From Mycobacterium gallinarum (GTDB lineage Bacteria; Actinomycetota; Actinomycetes; Mycobacteriales; Mycobacteriaceae), in contig NZ_AP022601.1 of assembly GCF_010726765.1 (NCBI RefSeq), positions 744,001 through 808,000 of the forward strand: a DNA stretch of 64,000 nt, read 5' to 3'. This document shows, piece after piece, positions 17,281 to 26,166 of this stretch (within the stretch, counting starts at the first letter, position 1; every line of letters starts with the position of its first letter). The notes under the pieces were generated by a model, which was not told the origin of the DNA, ran no database searches, and saw only the letters and a list, made by a program, of their open reading frames with translations. Position numbers and translations under genes: made by a program.

Positions 17281-18491
17281 TGTTCGTGCTCGGCATCATC
17301 GCGTTCGCGTTGTGCATCCTCTTGTCGGTTGCACTGCACGAATGCGGCCACATGTGGGTGGCGCGCGCCACCGGGATGAAGGTGCGTCGCTACTTCGTCG
17401 GCTTCGGACCCACGCTGTGGTCGACGCGGCGGCCCAACAAGCTGGGTGAAACCGAGTACGGAGTCAAGGCCATCCCGTTGGGCGGCTTCTGCGACATCGC
17501 CGGGATGACCTCGGTCGACGAAATCGCGCCCGAGGACCGGCAGTACGCGATGTACCGGCAGAAGACGTGGAAACGCACCGCTGTGCTGGCCGCCGGCCCC
17601 GCCATGAACTTCGTCGTCGGCCTCGTGCTCATCTATGCCATCGCGGTGATCTGGGGGCTGCCCAACCTGCATCCGCCCACCCAGGCCATCGTCGGTGAAA
17701 CCGGTTGTGTCGCAGCGCAAATCAGCAAGGACGAGGTGGCTGACTGCACCGGTCCCGGACCGGCCGCCGAGGCCGGTATTCGTGCCGGCGACGTGATCGT
17801 CAAGGTGGGCGACACGCCCGTCAGCACCTTCGACGAAGCCAGGACCGCACTGCAGCAGGCCTCCGGACCGACCACCGTCGTCTACGAGCGGGACGGACAG
17901 CCCTCCAGCGCGGTCGTCGACGTCACCCGCACGCAGCGGTTCACCGGCGAGGGCGACCAGCCCACGACCGTCGGCGCCATCGGTATCGCCGCCGCGTACT
18001 TCGGGCCGACGCAGTACAACCCGTTGTCTGCGGTCCCGGCCACCTTCGCGTTCACCGGGGACCTGGCCGTCGAACTGGCCAAGTCACTGGCCAAGATCCC
18101 GACCAAGATCGGTGCGCTGGTGCACTCGATCGGCGGCGGGGAGCGTGACCCGGAAACGCCCATCAGCGTCGTCGGCGCCAGCATCATCGGCGGCGACACC
18201 GTGGACGCCGGGCTGTGGGTCGCGTTCTGGTTCTTCCTGGCCCAGCTCAACTTCGTGCTCGGCGCGATCAACCTGGTGCCGCTTCTGCCCTTCGATGGCG
18301 GGCACATCGCCGTTGCGTGGTACGAGAAGATCCGCAATATGATCCGGTCGGCGCGCGGCAAGGTGGCCGCGGCACCCGTCAACTACCTCAAGCTGATGCC
18401 GGCCACCTACGTCATTCTGTTCGTGGTGGTCGGATACATGCTGCTGACCGTCACCGCTGACTTGGTCAACCCGATCAGGTTGTTCCAGTAG
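17277..18491 (+). CDS. rip1: site-2 intramembrane metalloprotease Rip1
   Basis: 404 residues, as in M. tuberculosis Rip. First membrane helix holds the zinc motif HECGH (His21, Glu22, His25); the third zinc ligand motif [12 protein letters not shown] (Asn332 to Asp340) lies in a later helix. A PDZ domain (about residues 130-235) contains [17 protein letters not shown]. It cleaves membrane-bound anti-sigma factors within the membrane, releasing sigma factors; in M. tuberculosis SigK, whose promoters appear at mpt83/mpt70 here, is one such sigma factor. Coupled to dxr by an ATGA overlap. Confidence 0.96.
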   Translation: MMFVLGIIAFALCILLSVALHECGHMWVARATGMKVRRYFVGFGPTLWSTRRPNKLGETEYGVKAIPLGGFCDIAGMTSVDEIAPEDRQYAMYRQKTWKRTAVLAAGPAMNFVVGLVLIYAIAVIWGLPNLHPPTQAIVGETGCVAAQISKDEVADCTGPGPAAEAGIRAGDVIVKVGDTPVSTFDEARTALQQASGPTTVVYERDGQPSSAVVDVTRTQRFTGEGDQPTTVGAIGIAAAYFGPTQYNPLSAVPATFAFTGDLAVELAKSLAKIPTKIGALVHSIGGGERDPETPISVVGASIIGGDTVDAGLWVAFWFFLAQLNFVLGAINLVPLLPFDGGHIAVAWYEKIRNMIRSARGKVAAAPVNYLKLMPATYVILFVVVGYMLLTVTADLVNPIRLFQ

Positions 18492-18501
18492 GAGAAGACT
18501 C

Positions 18502-19674
18502 GTGACCTCCACGCAAAGCATCGGTCTGGGGATACCGGCGCCACCGGCGCCGACCCTGTCCCCGCGCCGCAAGACGCGCCAGCTCATGGTGGGCGACGTC
18601 GGCGTGGGTAGTGACTATCCGATCGCCGTGCAGTCGATGTGCACCACGAAGACACACGACATCAACGCGACCCTGCAGCAGATCGCCGAGCTGACGGCCT
18701 CGGGCTGCGACATCGTGCGCGTCGCGTGCCCGCGACAGGAAGACGCCGACGCGCTGCCCGCGATCGCGAAGAAGTCGAAGATCCCCGTCATCGCCGACAT
18801 CCACTTCCAGCCCAAGTACATCTTCGCCGCGATCGACGCGGGCTGTGCGGCGGTGCGCGTGAATCCCGGCAACATCAAGGAATTCGACGGCCGGGTCGGG
18901 GAAGTCGCCAAAGCGGCAGGGGCAGCGGGCATTCCGATCCGTATCGGCGTCAACGCCGGCTCGCTGGACAAGCGATTCATGGAGAAATACGGCAAGGCCA
19001 CGCCGGAGGCGCTGGTCGAGTCCGCGCTCTGGGAGGCCTCGCTGTTCGAGGAGCACGGCTTCGGCGATATCAAGATCAGCGTCAAGCACAACGATCCCGT
19101 CGTCATGGTCGCGGCCTACGAACTGCTGGCATCGAAGAGCGACTACCCGCTGCATCTCGGCGTGACCGAGGCCGGGCCGGCGTTCCAGGGCACCATCAAG
19201 TCCGCTGTCGCGTTCGGAGCGCTGCTGTCCAAGGGCATCGGCGACACCATCCGTGTCTCGCTGTCCGCGCCGCCCGCCGAAGAGGTCAAGGTCGGCAACC
19301 AGATCCTCGAATCGCTGAATCTGCGGCCGCGTGGTCTGGAGATCGTGTCGTGCCCGTCGTGTGGCCGCGCGCAGGTCGACGTCTACACCCTGGCCAACGA
19401 GGTGACCGCCGGTCTGGAAGGCATGGAGGTTCCGCTGCGCGTCGCGGTCATGGGCTGCGTCGTGAACGGCCCGGGTGAGGCGCGCGAGGCCGACCTCGGC
19501 GTGGCGTCCGGCAACGGTAAGGGCCAGATCTTCGTCAAGGGTGAGGTCATCAAGACCGTTCCCGAGCACCAGATCGTCGAGACGCTGATCGAAGAGGCGA
19601 TGCGCATCGCCGAAGAAATGGGCCCGGCGTCCGGATCAGACGCCAGCGGTTCGCCGGTCGTGACCGTAAGCTGA
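18502..19674 (+). CDS. ispG: 4-hydroxy-3-methylbut-2-enyl-diphosphate synthase (IspG/GcpE)
   Basis: 390 residues; GTG start with AGGAGA nine bases upstream. TIM-barrel half has [14 protein letters not shown] and [11 protein letters not shown]; the iron-sulfur half has CPSC (Cys284, Cys287), [11 protein letters not shown] (Cys319, Glu326), the four ligands of the [4Fe-4S] cluster. It converts methylerythritol cyclodiphosphate to HMBPP, the sixth MEP-pathway step. Ten bases after rip1 stop, so dxr, rip1 and ispG form one operon. Confidence 0.97.
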   Translation: MTSTQSIGLGIPAPPAPTLSPRRKTRQLMVGDVGVGSDYPIAVQSMCTTKTHDINATLQQIAELTASGCDIVRVACPRQEDADALPAIAKKSKIPVIADIHFQPKYIFAAIDAGCAAVRVNPGNIKEFDGRVGEVAKAAGAAGIPIRIGVNAGSLDKRFMEKYGKATPEALVESALWEASLFEEHGFGDIKISVKHNDPVVMVAAYELLASKSDYPLHLGVTEAGPAFQGTIKSAVAFGALLSKGIGDTIRVSLSAPPAEEVKVGNQILESLNLRPRGLEIVSCPSCGRAQVDVYTLANEVTAGLEGMEVPLRVAVMGCVVNGPGEAREADLGVASGNGKGQIFVKGEVIKTVPEHQIVETLIEEAMRIAEEMGPASGSDASGSPVVTVS

Positions 19675-19760
19675 GGGGGACCCTGTGAGCACGGAGCCGC
19701 TCCGGCGGCGACATTGAGCGGGGTCACCGCACCGTCACGGATCGGTTAGAAAGAGTCTCC

Positions 19761-20615
19761 ATGTCGGCTCCTCCGCTGTTTCGCCGCGTCGATGAACGAC
19801 GGGTTTCTTTGGTACGCGAAGCGGGTGAGGTGTACCGCGTCCTGGACGAAGATCCGGTCGGCAGCTGCATGGTGGCATCGCGAGTGGTCGAGCACGGCAT
19901 CGAACCCGCAGCGATCGGCGGCGAGCTGTGGACCCGTCGGCGTCCCACCGAATCCCTCTGTTACGCAGGGGCGAACCTGATCCCGCTGCGCGGCGGCGTC
20001 GACGACATGTATGCGTTCGCCGACAAGGCGATGAGCGCCGCTCGGCGTTGTTCGTCTCTGGTCGGCCGCGCCGAGATGGTGCTCCCGATGTGGCAGCGGC
20101 TCGAGCACGCCTGGGGCGCTGCCCGCGACGTGCGCGAGCATCAACCGCTGATGGCGCTGAGCACTCCACCCATCTGCGCGATCGACCCGCATGTCCGCCA
20201 GGTACGTGCCGACGAGCTCGATGCATACCTGGTCGCGGCCATCGACATGTTCATCGGCGAGGTCGGCATCGACCCGCGGATCGGTGACGGCGGCCGCGGC
20301 TACCGGCGCCGCGTCGCGGGGTTGATCGCCGCCGGCCGCGCGTGGGCCCGCTTCGAACGCGGCCAGGTGGTCTTCAAGGCGGAGGTCGGCTCCCAGTCGC
20401 CGTCCGTCGGCCAGATCCAGGGCGTATGGGTGCATCCCGATTGGCGCGGTCACGGGATCGGCACCGCGGGCACGGCGACCCTGGCGTCGGCGGTCGTCCG
20501 TAGTGGCCGCACCGCGAGCTTGTACGTCAACAGCTTCAACACCGTGGCCCGCGCCACCTATGACCGGATTGGCTTCACCCAGGTCGGCACGTTCGCGACC
20601 GTTCTGCTCGACTGA
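19761..20615 (+). CDS. GNAT acetyltransferase with N-terminal DUF4081
   Basis: 284 residues, the same length as the mycobacterial protein that follows ispG (Rv2867c in M. tuberculosis). Residues 1-145 form the DUF4081 part (RVVEHGIEPAAIGGELWTR...). The C-terminal GNAT domain shows AEVGSQSPSVGQIQGVWVHPDWRGHGIG, where the last part is the acetyl-CoA pyrophosphate loop, and a final YVNSFNTVARATYDRIGF. Substrate unknown. It lies 86 bases after ispG with no clear terminator between. Confidence 0.85.
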   Translation: MSAPPLFRRVDERRVSLVREAGEVYRVLDEDPVGSCMVASRVVEHGIEPAAIGGELWTRRRPTESLCYAGANLIPLRGGVDDMYAFADKAMSAARRCSSLVGRAEMVLPMWQRLEHAWGAARDVREHQPLMALSTPPICAIDPHVRQVRADELDAYLVAAIDMFIGEVGIDPRIGDGGRGYRRRVAGLIAAGRAWARFERGQVVFKAEVGSQSPSVGQIQGVWVHPDWRGHGIGTAGTATLASAVVRSGRTASLYVNSFNTVARATYDRIGFTQVGTFATVLLD

Positions 20616-20629
20616 TTCTCGCGTGCCTC

Positions 20630-20635
20630 TACGCT
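20630..20635 (+). promoter_or_regulatory. leaderless -10 box TACGCT of the GyrA-like/GNAT gene
   Basis: TACGCT fits the mycobacterial TANNNT -10 and is followed by exactly 6 bases before the ATG at 20642; no ribosome site is present, so transcription probably begins at the A of ATG. Confidence 0.55.
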
Positions 20636-20641
20636 CGGGGC

Positions 20642-21301
20642 ATGACTGACGACGATCCCAGAGTTGCGCGCCGCGAAATCGCCGACGCGCTGGTGCGCGC
20701 GCTCGAGCAGCGTCATGAGCTACTCGATGTCGTCGTGAAAGCCGAGGACTACGACGCCGCGATCGGGGCAATCGCAAGCCATCTCGGCACCTCGACCTCC
20801 GCTGCCGAGGCCGTGCTGCGGTTGTCGTTCGATCGGCTCACCAAGGTTTCGCGCCGGAAAATCGCGGCCGAACTCGAGGACCTGAACAATCAGCTGAGCT
20901 TCACCAGGGGTGAGCCCGCGAGTTCGGTCGATGCCATAGTGCTGCGGCCCTTCGCCGCCGACGCCGATCGCGACATCTTCGCCGCGCGCACCGCCGACGT
21001 ACAGGAGGCGGGCGACGGTTCGCGTGCGCCCGCCGGCGAGCTCGAGGACGAGATCCAGGCCGGGCTGCAGCGCGTCGACGCCGAGGACGCGGCATGGCTG
21101 GTCGCGATCCACGGTCCGCAGAAGATCGGCATGGTCTTCGGCGATCTCGTCGCCGGTGAGGTCAACGTCCGGATCTGGATCCACCCGGACTACCGCAAGC
21201 AGGGCTACGGCACCTCGGTGCTTCGCAAGTCGCGCTCGGAGATGGCCGCCTATTTCCCTGCCGTGCCGTTGGTGGTCCGGGCGCCGGCCGCGGGCGCGTA
21301 G
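20642..21301 (+). CDS. GNAT-domain protein with GyrA-like N-terminal segment
   Basis: 219 residues. Residues 8-78 (ALVRALEQRHELLDVVVKAE, then TSTSAAEAVLRLSFDRLTKV, SRRKIAAELEDL) resemble the part of DNA gyrase A / ParC near the C-gate, where LSEQQAQAILDLRLQKLTGLE and the preceding RAHILEGL helix occur. A GNAT-like domain follows from about residue 98 (IVLRPFAADADRDIFAA) with the acyl-CoA loop WIHPDYRKQGYGTSVLRKSR near 178-197. The end after PLVVRAPAAGA is shorter than a full GNAT domain, so the last strands may be missing. The role is unknown; an acetyltransferase acting on, or docking to, a topoisomerase or DNA is an inference. Related proteins seem common in Corynebacteriales. Confidence 0.7.
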   Translation: MTDDDPRVARREIADALVRALEQRHELLDVVVKAEDYDAAIGAIASHLGTSTSAAEAVLRLSFDRLTKVSRRKIAAELEDLNNQLSFTRGEPASSVDAIVLRPFAADADRDIFAARTADVQEAGDGSRAPAGELEDEIQAGLQRVDAEDAAWLVAIHGPQKIGMVFGDLVAGEVNVRIWIHPDYRKQGYGTSVLRKSRSEMAAYFPAVPLVVRAPAAGA

Positions 21302-21414
21302 CCCACATCGAAATCAACGATTTGCAGGCCTGCTCTCGGACTTTCTCTGCAATTCGTGGAATTCGTTGCGCGCCTCCACGATCTTGAGGTCTCGGATTCG
21401 TAACATCTGCCTCA

Positions 21415-23223
21415 ATGGCAACTTCAGTATCACGTGTTACCGCCCTCCTGATGGTCGCGGCGGTGGTCATCACCTTCGGGCCGGCCTGTACACCCAAGCC
21501 CGACGGGCCCGAGCCGACGGCTGAGCAGTTCTTCGCCGCGTTGATCGCCGGGGACACCGGTGCCGCCGCCGAATTGAGTGACCGGCCCGCCGATGCGCGC
21601 CAAGCGCTCAACAACGCGTGGGCCGGCCTGCAGGCCACCCACCTCGACGCCCAGATCCTCAGCTCGAAGTACGCCGAGGACACCGGCAGTGTCGCCTACC
21701 GCTACACCTGGCATCTGCCCAAGGACCGCATGTGGACCTACGACGGGCAGCTCAACTTGGTCCGCAACGAGGGCCGCTGGGAAGTGCGCTGGAGTGCCAC
21801 CGGCCTGCACCCGAAGCTCGGCGAGAACCAGACGCTGGCGCTGCGCGCCGACCCGCCCCGGCGGGCCTCGGTCAACGAACGCGGCGGCACCGACGTCCTG
21901 GTGCCCGGCTACCTCTACAGCTTCTCGCTCGACGCGCAGGCGGCGGCCGGTTCGCTGATGACGACGTCACGCGCGGTCGTCGATGCGCTGCGGCCGTTCG
22001 ACAACACGCTGGATCCGCAGCGCCTCGCCGAGCAGGCAAGTTCGTCGAAGAAGCCGATGTACCTGATCACGCTTCGGCAGTCCGACCACGACCGGGTGGC
22101 GGGCGCGATCGGGCAGCTGCCCGGCGTGGTGATCACGGCGCAGGCCGAATTGCTGCCGACCGATGAGACATTCGCGCCTGCGATCGTCAACGAGGTCAAG
22201 AAGGCGGTGGTCGACGAGCTCGACGGGCAAGCCGGATGGCGCGTGGTGAGCGTCAATCAGAACAACGTCGATGTCGACGTGCTCAACGAGGTGGCGGGCG
22301 AGCCGGCGCCGTCGATCACGATCAGCCTCGACCGGGCCGTGCAGAACGCCGCGCAGAACGCCGTCAACTTCACCGGTAAGCCCGCGATGATCGTGGCGAT
22401 CAAGCCGTCCACCGGCGAGATCCTGGGCGTCGCGCAGAACGCCTCGGCCAACGCGCAGGGGCCGCTGGCCACCACGGGCCTGTACCCGCCGGGGTCGACG
22501 TTCAAGATGGTCACCGCGGGGGCGGCGATGGAGCGTGACATGGCCACGCCCAACACGCTGCTGCCCTGCCCGGGCACCATGGACATCGGCCATCGCACCG
22601 TGCCCAATTACGGTGGGTTCGATCTCGGCACCGTGCCGATGTCGCGGGCGTTCGCCAGTTCGTGCAACACGACCTTCGCAGAACTGGCCAGCCGCATGCC
22701 GCCGCGCGGGTTGACGCAGGCAGCCGCCAAGTACGGCATCGGCACGGATTACACGATCGAGGGTATGACCACCGTCACCGGCTCGGTACCGCCGACGGTG
22801 GACCTCGCCGAACGTACCGAGGACGGCTTCGGCCAGGGCAAGGTCGTCGTCAGCCCCTTCGGCATGGCACTGGCGGCGGCGACCGTCGCAGCCGGGAAAA
22901 CGCCTGTGCCACAACTGATCGAAGGCCGCCAAACCCAGGTCACCGGCGATCAGACCCCGATAAGTCCGAAGATTCTCGACGGCCTGCGGCCGATGATGCG
23001 GTTGGTTGTCACCAACGGCACTGCCAAGGATCTCCAGGGCGCGGGTGACGTGCGGGGTAAGACCGGTGAGGCGGAGTTCGCGGGTGGCTCGCATTCGTGG
23101 TTCGCCGGCTACCGCGGCGACATGGCGTTCGCGGCGCTGATCGTCGGCGGCGGATCCTCGGAGTACGCGGTGCGGATGCTCAAGCTCATGTTCGACTCGC
23201 TGCCGCCGAGCTACCTGGCCTGA
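21415..23223 (+). CDS. penicillin-binding lipoprotein (transpeptidase with MecR1-N/NTF2 domain)
   Basis: 602 residues, matching the mycobacterial PBP-lipo (603 in M. tuberculosis Rv2864c). The signal peptide ends GPAC with lipid-anchoring Cys25. Residues 30-135 form the NTF2-like MecA-N domain (TAEQFFAALIAGD), then a dimerisation part, then the transpeptidase domain with SxxK = STFK (Ser361, Lys364), SxN = SCN (416-418) and KTG (549-551). It cross-links peptidoglycan outside the membrane. TAACAT (21401-21406) lies 8 bases before the ATG as a likely -10. The 113-base gap upstream holds nothing else recognisable. Confidence 0.92.
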   Translation: MATSVSRVTALLMVAAVVITFGPACTPKPDGPEPTAEQFFAALIAGDTGAAAELSDRPADARQALNNAWAGLQATHLDAQILSSKYAEDTGSVAYRYTWHLPKDRMWTYDGQLNLVRNEGRWEVRWSATGLHPKLGENQTLALRADPPRRASVNERGGTDVLVPGYLYSFSLDAQAAAGSLMTTSRAVVDALRPFDNTLDPQRLAEQASSSKKPMYLITLRQSDHDRVAGAIGQLPGVVITAQAELLPTDETFAPAIVNEVKKAVVDELDGQAGWRVVSVNQNNVDVDVLNEVAGEPAPSITISLDRAVQNAAQNAVNFTGKPAMIVAIKPSTGEILGVAQNASANAQGPLATTGLYPPGSTFKMVTAGAAMERDMATPNTLLPCPGTMDIGHRTVPNYGGFDLGTVPMSRAFASSCNTTFAELASRMPPRGLTQAAAKYGIGTDYTIEGMTTVTGSVPPTVDLAERTEDGFGQGKVVVSPFGMALAAATVAAGKTPVPQLIEGRQTQVTGDQTPISPKILDGLRPMMRLVVTNGTAKDLQGAGDVRGKTGEAEFAGGSHSWFAGYRGDMAFAALIVGGGSSEYAVRMLKLMFDSLPPSYLA

Positions 23224-23273
23224 GCCCGCATGGGTTCGATCCCAAACGGCCGCGGCGGTACCGTTGAACCGTT

Positions 23274-23882
23274 ATGACAGGGCTCGACGACCACTCTGGG
23301 ACGCGCATCTCCGACGCGCAGGCAGCGATGCGCATCTCCGATGCGGATCGCAACGGGACGTTGCGCCGGCTGCACAACGCCGTCGCCCTCGGGCTGATCG
23401 ACATCGACGAATTCGAGGAGCGCTCGGCGTTGGTGTCGAGTGCGCGGCTGCACACCGACCTCGACAACCTCGTCGGTGATCTACCCGGACCTGGCGCTAT
23501 CGTCACGACGGCCACCGACCGCGTGGAGTTACGGGGCGTGCTCGGTTCGCTCAAGCGCCAGGGGGAGTGGACCGTGCCGACGCGGTTGGCGTTACATCGG
23601 CGGGTGGGCTCGGTTGACCTCGACCTGACCAAAGCGCGCTTCGCAGGGTCCATCGTCGTGGTGGAACTCGACCTGAAGTTCGGTGGGCTCGACCTTCGGC
23701 TGCCCGACGGCGCCAGCGCATCGATCGACGACGTCGAGGTGGTCGTCGGTAGCGCTCACGATCACCGCAAGGACGCACCCGCCGAAGGCAATCCGCACGT
23801 CATCCTCACCGGCAAGGTGGTCTGCGGATCCGTCGACATTCGTGGGCCGCGTAAAGGGCTGCGCTTCGGGCGCATCACTTGA
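23274..23882 (+). CDS. DUF1707 domain protein with LiaF-like C-terminal part
   Basis: 202 residues. The N-terminal DUF1707 domain reads MRISDADRNGTLRRLHNAVALGLIDIDEFEERSALV (start about residue 19), the typical SHOCT-like helix pair of actinobacterial regulators and membrane-associated proteins. The C-terminal half is beta-rich (VGSVDLDLTKARFAGSIVVVELDLKFGGLDLRLPDG), like the cell-wall-stress LiaF/DUF2154 domain. No membrane segment. The stop overlaps the end of the convergent sulfotransferase by 8 bases. Function unknown. Confidence 0.75.
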   Translation: MTGLDDHSGTRISDAQAAMRISDADRNGTLRRLHNAVALGLIDIDEFEERSALVSSARLHTDLDNLVGDLPGPGAIVTTATDRVELRGVLGSLKRQGEWTVPTRLALHRRVGSVDLDLTKARFAGSIVVVELDLKFGGLDLRLPDGASASIDDVEVVVGSAHDHRKDAPAEGNPHVILTGKVVCGSVDIRGPRKGLRFGRIT

Positions 23883-25056
23883 GCGGTTCGTAGGGGACCC
23901 CGAACCGCTGCTGATATTCGCGCACCTGCTCACGCACCGCACCGGCATCAAGCCCCGTGTCGTCCCACGTGTAGCGGCCACCGCCGCCGTCGCCGGGGTG
24001 GGCGGCCAGGAACGCGCGCATGTTCTGCTCGGCGACGGGCGAAAGTTCGCGTCCGAGTTCGGCATACAGCGCGCGAATGGTGGTGAACGGGTCGCGGATG
24101 AAATCGGCGAACTGTACGTCGACGATCCGATGTCCGGCCAGCGCCTCTGAATCCCGCAGTTTCATCCCCCGTTCGAGGCCGACCACGATCTCTTCGCATG
24201 ACTGCCCCGCGCAGTCGGTGATCGAACTGTCGTCGGACGCGAGACGGCGCAGGTGGTGGGTCAGTGCGCTGATCGACGAGATCACGTTGAGCGGGTCGCG
24301 GTGGTTCTGCACGATGACCGCGTCGGGATATTCGGCGACCAGCGTATCGAGCTGCCACAGATGCGCGGGCGACTTCAGCAGCCATGAACAGGATCCGCCG
24401 GGCACCCCGGATTGCAGGTGCTGCAGGAACGTTCGGTGATAGCGATAGGCAGGGCGGTAGTCGGCGTCGTACAGGAGCCACCGGTAGTACGTCGGCAGGC
24501 GGTACTGCACGGAGAAGATCATGCTGCAGAACTGGCCCGCGGTGATCCGTACACACTCCTGGCCATGAAGTGCGCCCATCGGATGGAACGCCAGTAGTCC
24601 GGGAACGATCTGCTCGGACATCTCGATGCTCGCCTGGGTTTCGGCGATGCGGGGGTCAGTGGCATACGTCTCCGGCCGGGGTAGGGGGTGTGGGTTGTCC
24701 ACCTCCCAGGTCAGCGGGGGCCGAAGCTCGGGGTCCTGCGCGAGGAGGTCGAACAGGATCGTGGTGCCGGTGCGTGGCTGCCCGACGATGAATATGGGCC
24801 TGCTGATCTGCTGGGCGGCAACGGCGGGATTCTCCTTGCGCCACTTGGTGATCTGCAGTCGGCTGACCATGGGCCGGATGATGTCGAGCACCGCGATCTC
24901 GACGCCGAGATCGTTCAGGCGTGCCTCGGCGACCAGTCCGTCGCACAACAGATTGAGCCCTTCGCGCCAACTGTCGTCGCCGCCGAAGTCGTCACTGCCC
25001 GCCATCTCGCACGCCTGCTCGACGAGCAGGTCGGGTTGGAAACGCTCGCCGGTCAC
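23875..25056 (-). CDS. sulfotransferase family protein (PAPS-dependent type)
   Basis: 393 residues with a GTG start overlapping the stop of the DUF1214 gene (GTGA). The 5'-phosphosulfate loop is PIFIVGQPRTGTTILFDLL (about residues 88-106); later VQNHRDPLNVISSISALTHH (near residue 250) supplies the 3'-phosphate-binding Arg/Ser. This is the 'sulfotransferase family 3' type common in mycobacteria, which might sulfate lipids or sterol-like acceptors; acceptor unknown. It shares an operon with the DUF1214 protein and is probably controlled by the divergent TetR. Confidence 0.85.
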   Translation of the reverse strand: MTGERFQPDLLVEQACEMAGSDDFGGDDSWREGLNLLCDGLVAEARLNDLGVEIAVLDIIRPMVSRLQITKWRKENPAVAAQQISRPIFIVGQPRTGTTILFDLLAQDPELRPPLTWEVDNPHPLPRPETYATDPRIAETQASIEMSEQIVPGLLAFHPMGALHGQECVRITAGQFCSMIFSVQYRLPTYYRWLLYDADYRPAYRYHRTFLQHLQSGVPGGSCSWLLKSPAHLWQLDTLVAEYPDAVIVQNHRDPLNVISSISALTHHLRRLASDDSSITDCAGQSCEEIVVGLERGMKLRDSEALAGHRIVDVQFADFIRDPFTTIRALYAELGRELSPVAEQNMRAFLAAHPGDGGGGRYTWDDTGLDAGAVREQVREYQQRFGVPYEPLK

Positions 25057-26147
25057 GACACGGCCCCGCCGCGCCGGACGCTGGTCTTGACCTCCGGTGG
25101 GGCGGGGTTGTCGAGCCATCGGAGCACGACGAAGCCCCTGCGCCGACCGCCGGTGTCCAGCCAGTGGCCATGACCGAAGTCTTTGGCGCCGATGGCAATT
25201 CGCACGGTACCGTCGTCGACCGGCGCGACCCCCTTGTTGGTGACGGAGCTATGGCGATGCCGGGGTTCCAGGCACTCGTGCCAGATGCTCTCCAGCGTCA
25301 CGTTCCAGTACCGCGTGTCGGGTGGCTGGATCTCGAGCACGAGCGACTCGTCGGGTTCGAGCCCAAAGGTGCCGATCATGTAGAGGTTGTCGGGTGTGGT
25401 GTCGGCGGCGCCGAGTTCGGCGGCCCCGGCGGTCATCAGCGTGTTCGGCTGATCGAGCAGTTCAGGCTTGATCGTGCGGTGCATCGTCGCCAGCTTGACG
25501 ATCGTCCATGCCATCGCGGTGAACTGTTGTGCGGCAACGTCATCGGTGATCGGACGCAGCGGATCGGGGTCGAGGGATTCGATATGCATGGTGGCGGGTT
25601 CTTCGGTCGCGACGTCGCCGACGTACTCGCGGACGACGATCGACGAGGCGTCCTCCGGGATGGACACCCACTGCGCCGAACCGAGCACTTCGCTCGACGG
25701 CTCGGTGGGGGAGAACAGCAATTCGAACTTGCCGGAGTCGATTACGAGGTCGGTGTCGCTGACGTATCCCGACATCCGTCGCGGCGTCAGGCCGGTGCCG
25801 GCGAGCACCTGGTAGCCGAGGTAGGCGGTAGTGCCGCGGGTGCCGGTGACGCGGTAGGCGCGGTCGCCGCGGATCATCGCCAACAGGTAGCGGCCGTCGG
25901 GGTTGGGGCCCCCGATCATCCGAGTGTCGGGGCACATGTCGAAGAATGCCGGTCGTTCGGGGTCGGCCTGGACGGACAGTTCCGAGCACAGTCCGATGAT
26001 CTTCGCGACGACCTGGAGGCCCTCGATGAGCTCCCGCTCGTCGATTGCGTCCGCGGTCACCGACTTGGTGAGGTCGGCCAGCATCTGCTGAACCAACTGC
26101 CACGATTCCAGGGTTCTCGGCGCGGCCGTGTTGCCATCAATGTCCAC
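25053..26147 (-). CDS. DUF1214 domain protein
   Basis: 364 residues from the GTG at 26147; an ATG at 26165 is also in frame but lies within the operator palindrome. The C-terminal half carries the DUF1214 hallmarks: NLYMIGTFGLEPDESLVLEIQPPDTRYWNVTLESIWHE and ARIAIGAKDFGHGHWLDTGGRRRGFVVLRW-like text near the end (GHGHWLDTGGRRRG, RWLDNPAP). The N-terminal part includes GPNPDGRYLLAMIRGDRAYRVTG. Function of this family is not established. It is co-transcribed with the sulfotransferase; the box TATGTC sits 5 bases before the GTG. Confidence 0.78.
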   Translation of the reverse strand: MDIDGNTAAPRTLESWQLVQQMLADLTKSVTADAIDERELIEGLQVVAKIIGLCSELSVQADPERPAFFDMCPDTRMIGGPNPDGRYLLAMIRGDRAYRVTGTRGTTAYLGYQVLAGTGLTPRRMSGYVSDTDLVIDSGKFELLFSPTEPSSEVLGSAQWVSIPEDASSIVVREYVGDVATEEPATMHIESLDPDPLRPITDDVAAQQFTAMAWTIVKLATMHRTIKPELLDQPNTLMTAGAAELGAADTTPDNLYMIGTFGLEPDESLVLEIQPPDTRYWNVTLESIWHECLEPRHRHSSVTNKGVAPVDDGTVRIAIGAKDFGHGHWLDTGGRRRGFVVLRWLDNPAPPEVKTSVRRGGAVS

Positions 26148-26149
26148 AG

Positions 26150-26164
26150 TGAGACATAGTCTCA
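26150..26164. promoter_or_regulatory. TetR operator palindrome TGAGAC-N3-GTCTCA
   Basis: Perfect inverted repeat TGAGAC (26150-26155), ATA, GTCTCA (26159-26164). It lies between the DUF1214 GTG (26147) and the TetR ATG (26167), covering the likely start points of both genes: TAGTCT (26157-26162) would be the TetR -10. Bound repressor would block both promoters at once. Confidence 0.75.
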
Positions 26165-26166
26165 TC

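Noticed and set aside
18475..19569. 364-residue minus-strand open frame opposite ispG
   Set aside because: Shadow frame; ispG on the plus strand has all cluster cysteines.
21967..23094. 375-residue minus-strand open frame across the penicillin-binding gene
   Set aside because: Antisense shadow with no recognisable motif, while the plus strand carries STFK, SCN and KTG motifs.
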